Origin: an uncultured Eubacteriales bacterium
GTDB taxonomy: Bacteria > Bacillota > Clostridia > Oscillospirales > Oscillospiraceae
Assembly: GCA_900552475.1 (NCBI GenBank)
Contig: USAC01000083.1
Span: 1-8,141 of the forward strand
Reading direction: 5' to 3'
DNA: 8,141 bases
In this document: positions 5,562-8,141 of the stretch, piece by piece
How positions within the stretch are numbered: the stretch's first letter is position 1
Layout: each line of letters opens with the position of its first letter
Translations under genes and position numbers: made by a program
Notes under the pieces: generated by a model
Database searches by the model: none
Seen by the model: the letters and a program-made list of their open reading frames with translations, nothing else
Told to the model about the DNA's origin: nothing

Positions 5562-6431
5562 TTACTGCGCATTCGCCTCGGGGGGATTGCCGCCGTTTTT
5601 CTTACCGCCGGGGCGCTTTTCACGCAGCAGGTTCAGCAGCTTGCCGCCGCGCTTGGGGCGCAGGCCGGGGTGGCTGCGCAGCAGGCGGCGCTCGAAGAAG
5701 TCGGCGCTGCCCTTCAGCTGGGCAAGGCGCAGCTTCCGCTCGCGCATGAAGTCGTCGTAGGCGTCCTCAAGACCGTTCATGAAGTTGTCGGTGCGCTCCT
5801 CCAGACGCTCCTCATACTGCTGCTGCAGCTGAGCGGCGGCCTGAGACAGGTGATCCTTGACCTCCTGACGCAGCTGGCGGAGCTTGTCGAGGCGGTTCGA
5901 CAGCTGGATGGCGCTGCGCACGGAGAGGGTGATGTCCATCAGGTACAGGCCGGAGATGAACGACGCGGCCGGGATCGTATATGCCGGGCCGACGCGGAAC
6001 AGCCACGCCATGATCGGCGGGTTGACGACATGGCACAAAAGCACCGAGCCGAGACCGAAGAAAAACGTATTTGTCAGGCAGACACGCCCGTTGAGCTGGT
6101 ATTTGCAGTTGGAGTAGTCCCACCAGCGCATGTGGAAGAGCGCCTCCATGATCCAGCTGGTGAAATACTCCAGCGCGGAGGTGAGCACCATGCCGGCAAG
6201 GAACGTCAGAATCGGATTTTTCAGCCCGCCATGTAATACATATAGCACCAAAAGCGCGCCGTGTCCATAGATCGGGCAGAGAAATCCATTCAAAAAGCCG
6301 CGCTTTTCGCTCATGTGGCCGATGACGATCGAGTGATAGATCATCTCGGCAACCCAGCCGATGGTGCTGTAGATCATCAGCAGAAGAAAGCATACGCAGA
6401 TATTCTCAAAGGTATTCAGGGGCAGAAACAT
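5562..6431 (-). CDS. Putative ABC-transporter type IV / CmpB family membrane protein (PF06541) with coiled-coil tail
   Basis: A 289-residue membrane protein. About five hydrophobic segments lie within residues 10-170, with the family's conserved blocks: IGWVAEMIYH (24-33), RGFLNGFLCPIYGHGA (44-59), ALEYFTSWIMEALF (86-99) with RWWDYS (102-107), and LNGRVCLTNTFFFG (113-126). From about 175 to 250 a highly charged, Gln- and Arg-rich stretch is predicted to form a cytoplasmic coiled coil. A basic, Gly/Pro-rich tail follows (251-289). The 'ABC transporter' label of this family is historical; no ATPase partner is adjacent, and the true role is unknown. The start at 6431 has AAGGAG at 6437-6442, 5 bases upstream and inside the 15-base gap after the ATPase gene. 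Co-translation with that ATPase is therefore likely. No terminator follows. Confidence 0.82.
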   Translation of the reverse strand: MFLPLNTFENICVCFLLLMIYSTIGWVAEMIYHSIVIGHMSEKRGFLNGFLCPIYGHGALLVLYVLHGGLKNPILTFLAGMVLTSALEYFTSWIMEALFHMRWWDYSNCKYQLNGRVCLTNTFFFGLGSVLLCHVVNPPIMAWLFRVGPAYTIPAASFISGLYLMDITLSVRSAIQLSNRLDKLRQLRQEVKDHLSQAAAQLQQQYEERLEERTDNFMNGLEDAYDDFMRERKLRLAQLKGSADFFERRLLRSHPGLRPKRGGKLLNLLREKRPGGKKNGGNPPEANAQ

Positions 6432-6446
6432 AGAATCTCCTTATAT

Positions 6447-8141
6447 TTATATAGGTGTCTCGAGCGTGAGGAAATGTACGCCCTCGCACCCCGCGAGATA
6501 GGCACTCTCGCGGTTCTGGCAGGTAAAGAGAAGGATCTGGCGGCTCGTGCTCTCAATGAGGAGCCAGTCCAGTGCGGCGGCGAGCCGGTCGTCGTCGAAG
6601 TTCGCGAGTGCGTCGTCCAGAATGAGTGGACTTTTCCGATCGGCGGGAAGGACCATCTCGCAGATGGCGAGCCGCACGGCCAGATAGAGCTGGTCGGCGG
6701 TGCCCTGACTCAGCAACTGAATGCTGCGCGCGGCGGCGTCGCCGCTGGGCTCGGCGGAGAGGGCGAAGTCGCGGCTGAGCAGCACCTTGTCGTACCGTCC
6801 GCCGGAGAGCGCGGCGAAAATCTCCGCCGCCCGTGCGCCGAGCGCGGGGGAGAAGCGGTTCTGCAGCGTGGTGTTGGTCGCTGAGAGCGCCTGCATCGCG
6901 AGGGCGATGGCGTCGTATTCCTGCTGCAGCGCGGTGAGCCGGGTCTCGTCCTCCTGCAGGCGCGTGCGCAGCTCGTCGGGGCTGCCGATGGCGCGGATCT
7001 GGCCGAGCAGACGGTCGAGCTGGGACTGCAGCTCCCGGCGGCTTGCTTGCAGGGTGGGCAGCTGCCGGGCGATCTCCTCGGGCGATTGCTCAGGCTCGGG
7101 GATCGGATCGGCGAGTGGCTCCGCCTGCAGCGGCAGGTGCTCGGCGAGCAGCTCGCGCTGCGCAGCGGCAGCCTTGGCCGCTTCGCGCGCGGCATCCAGT
7201 TCCTTCAGGCTGCGCTGCATGTGGTCGAGCGCCGTGAAGGCGGCGGGGAGGTTGTCGGTGTCGGGGGCATAGGCCTGCAGCGCGCGCAGCAGCTGGCGCG
7301 CCCGGTTCTGGCAGGACTGCTCGTAGACGTCGACGGAGAGGGCGGCCTGCCGCGCGGCGTCCTCCGCGTCCTGCATGGCGCGGCGCAGGGGGAGGTATTC
7401 CACAATCTGCCGGTCGAGCGCGGCGCGGCTCTCGGCGGCGGCCTGCCGCGCGCGCTGCGCCTTTCCGCGGCGGGTGAGCAGCCAGACGGCGGCGGCGATT
7501 CCTCCGGCACAGACGCCGAAGCCAACCCAGACGAGGGGGCTGAAGGCCTGTGACAGCTGCACTCCGGCGAACATGCCGCCTGCGAGGGCGGCCAGCAGCG
7601 CCAGCACGGCGGGGATGACGGACGGCACGGACGGTTCGCTGAGCGCGGCCGCGCGGGCCTGCAGCGCTTCGTCATTCACGGGATAGAGCGGGTGCGCTGC
7701 GCAGCGCGCCTTGGCCTGCGCGGCGGCCTGCTGGGCCTCCTGCGCCTTGGCCTGCTGGGCCTTGAGCGCGGGGAACAGGTCGGTCTGCAGCGCGTCGAAC
7801 TGCATCCGCATCCGCTGCAGCTCGCCGGATTCGGGGAGCGTGCCTGCGGCCTGCTCCAGCTCCGCGGCGCGGCGCGCGGCCTCGTTCGCGGTCTGGCACG
7901 CCTGCGCGTAGCGCTGCAGCTTTCGCTGCTGCTCGATCTGCGACCACTGCGCCTGCGCAGTCTCAAGAGCCGCGATGCACTCGGCGGTCTGCTCAAGCTC
8001 GCTCTGCAGCTCACTGACGCGGGCAGTGCAGCTCTCCAGCACGGCGAGACTGCGGCGCAGGTCGTCCATCTCCAGCTCCAGTGCGGGGATCTGTCCGGCA
8101 AGGCCGTCGCGGCCTATACGCCGGGCTTTGGCGGCGCGGCG
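6447..8141 (-). CDS. YhaN/SbcC-like coiled-coil ATPase, 5' end outside the window
   Basis: The reading frame stays open to the window edge, so the visible 564 residues are the C-terminal part; the Walker A lobe lies beyond. Numbering is from the internal Met at 8069. Long Ala/Gln/Arg-rich coiled coils (about 1-145 and 201-400) flank two hydrophobic segments (about 150-172 and 178-198), a probable membrane hairpin where Rad50/SbcC carry the zinc hook. The C-terminal ATPase lobe has the ABC signature LLSQGTADQLYLAVRLA (452-468) and Walker B with D-loop, LILDDALANFDDDR (482-495). The H-loop position reads FTCQ (515-518), with Gln instead of His. This fits the YhaN family, whose gene usually lies beside a YhaO/SbcD-like nuclease; that gene would be upstream, off the window. 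A role in DNA-end processing is inferred. The gene ends 15 bases before the PF06541 gene. Confidence 0.88.
   Translation of the reverse strand, partial: RRAAKARRIGRDGLAGQIPALELEMDDLRRSLAVLESCTARVSELQSELEQTAECIAALETAQAQWSQIEQQRKLQRYAQACQTANEAARRAAELEQAAGTLPESGELQRMRMQFDALQTDLFPALKAQQAKAQEAQQAAAQAKARCAAHPLYPVNDEALQARAAALSEPSVPSVIPAVLALLAALAGGMFAGVQLSQAFSPLVWVGFGVCAGGIAAAVWLLTRRGKAQRARQAAAESRAALDRQIVEYLPLRRAMQDAEDAARQAALSVDVYEQSCQNRARQLLRALQAYAPDTDNLPAAFTALDHMQRSLKELDAAREAAKAAAAQRELLAEHLPLQAEPLADPIPEPEQSPEEIARQLPTLQASRRELQSQLDRLLGQIRAIGSPDELRTRLQEDETRLTALQQEYDAIALAMQALSATNTTLQNRFSPALGARAAEIFAALSGGRYDKVLLSRDFALSAEPSGDAAARSIQLLSQGTADQLYLAVRLAICEMVLPADRKSPLILDDALANFDDDRLAAALDWLLIESTSRQILLFTCQNRESAYLAGCEGVHFLTLETPI

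Noticed and set aside
5505..6236. Plus-strand open frame of 243 codons opposite the PF06541 gene
   Set aside because: It lies antisense to conserved family motifs and its start lacks a ribosome site.

Overview
The window looks like chromosomal DNA from a Gram-positive anaerobe of the class Clostridia, probably the Oscillospirales (an inference). The coding DNA is GC-rich and the spacers are AT-rich. Ribosome sites are strong AAGGAG-type. The Mrp protein has the N-terminal four-cysteine cluster common in Clostridia, and the YhaN-like ATPase, the CmpB-type membrane protein (PF06541) and the lipoprotein also suit this group. All six genes lie on the minus strand, so transcription runs from high to low coordinates. 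Long plus-strand open frames are antisense shadows.

Region 1 (8141 down to 3823) is a probable transcription unit. It starts with a 5'-truncated YhaN/SbcC-like coiled-coil ATPase. After 15 bases comes a PF06541 membrane protein with a charged coiled-coil tail, then a 134-base spacer with a perfect AT-rich palindrome. The unit continues with the Fe-S carrier ATPase Mrp/NBP35 and a small lipoprotein joined to it by a TAATG stop/start overlap. A strong 16-bp intrinsic terminator closes it.

Region 2 (3822 down to 71) holds two sodium-linked transporters, each with its own leader. The first is an NSS-family sodium:amino-acid symporter. It is preceded by a 405-base AT-rich spacer with promoter candidates and a leader hairpin. 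It is followed by a GNRA-loop terminator hairpin, then a well-formed promoter and an NhaC-family Na+ antiporter. A Na+ cycle, with the symporter bringing Na+ in and the antiporter moving it out, is an attractive reading but is an inference.

Region 3 (1 to about 35) is a C-rich end with a 24-base C homopolymer. This is more likely an assembly or sequencing-edge artefact than biology.

I see no mobile element, CRISPR array, tRNA or rRNA, and no convincing new defence or biosynthetic system. The more unusual points are in the regulatory DNA and in substitutions at family-diagnostic residues.
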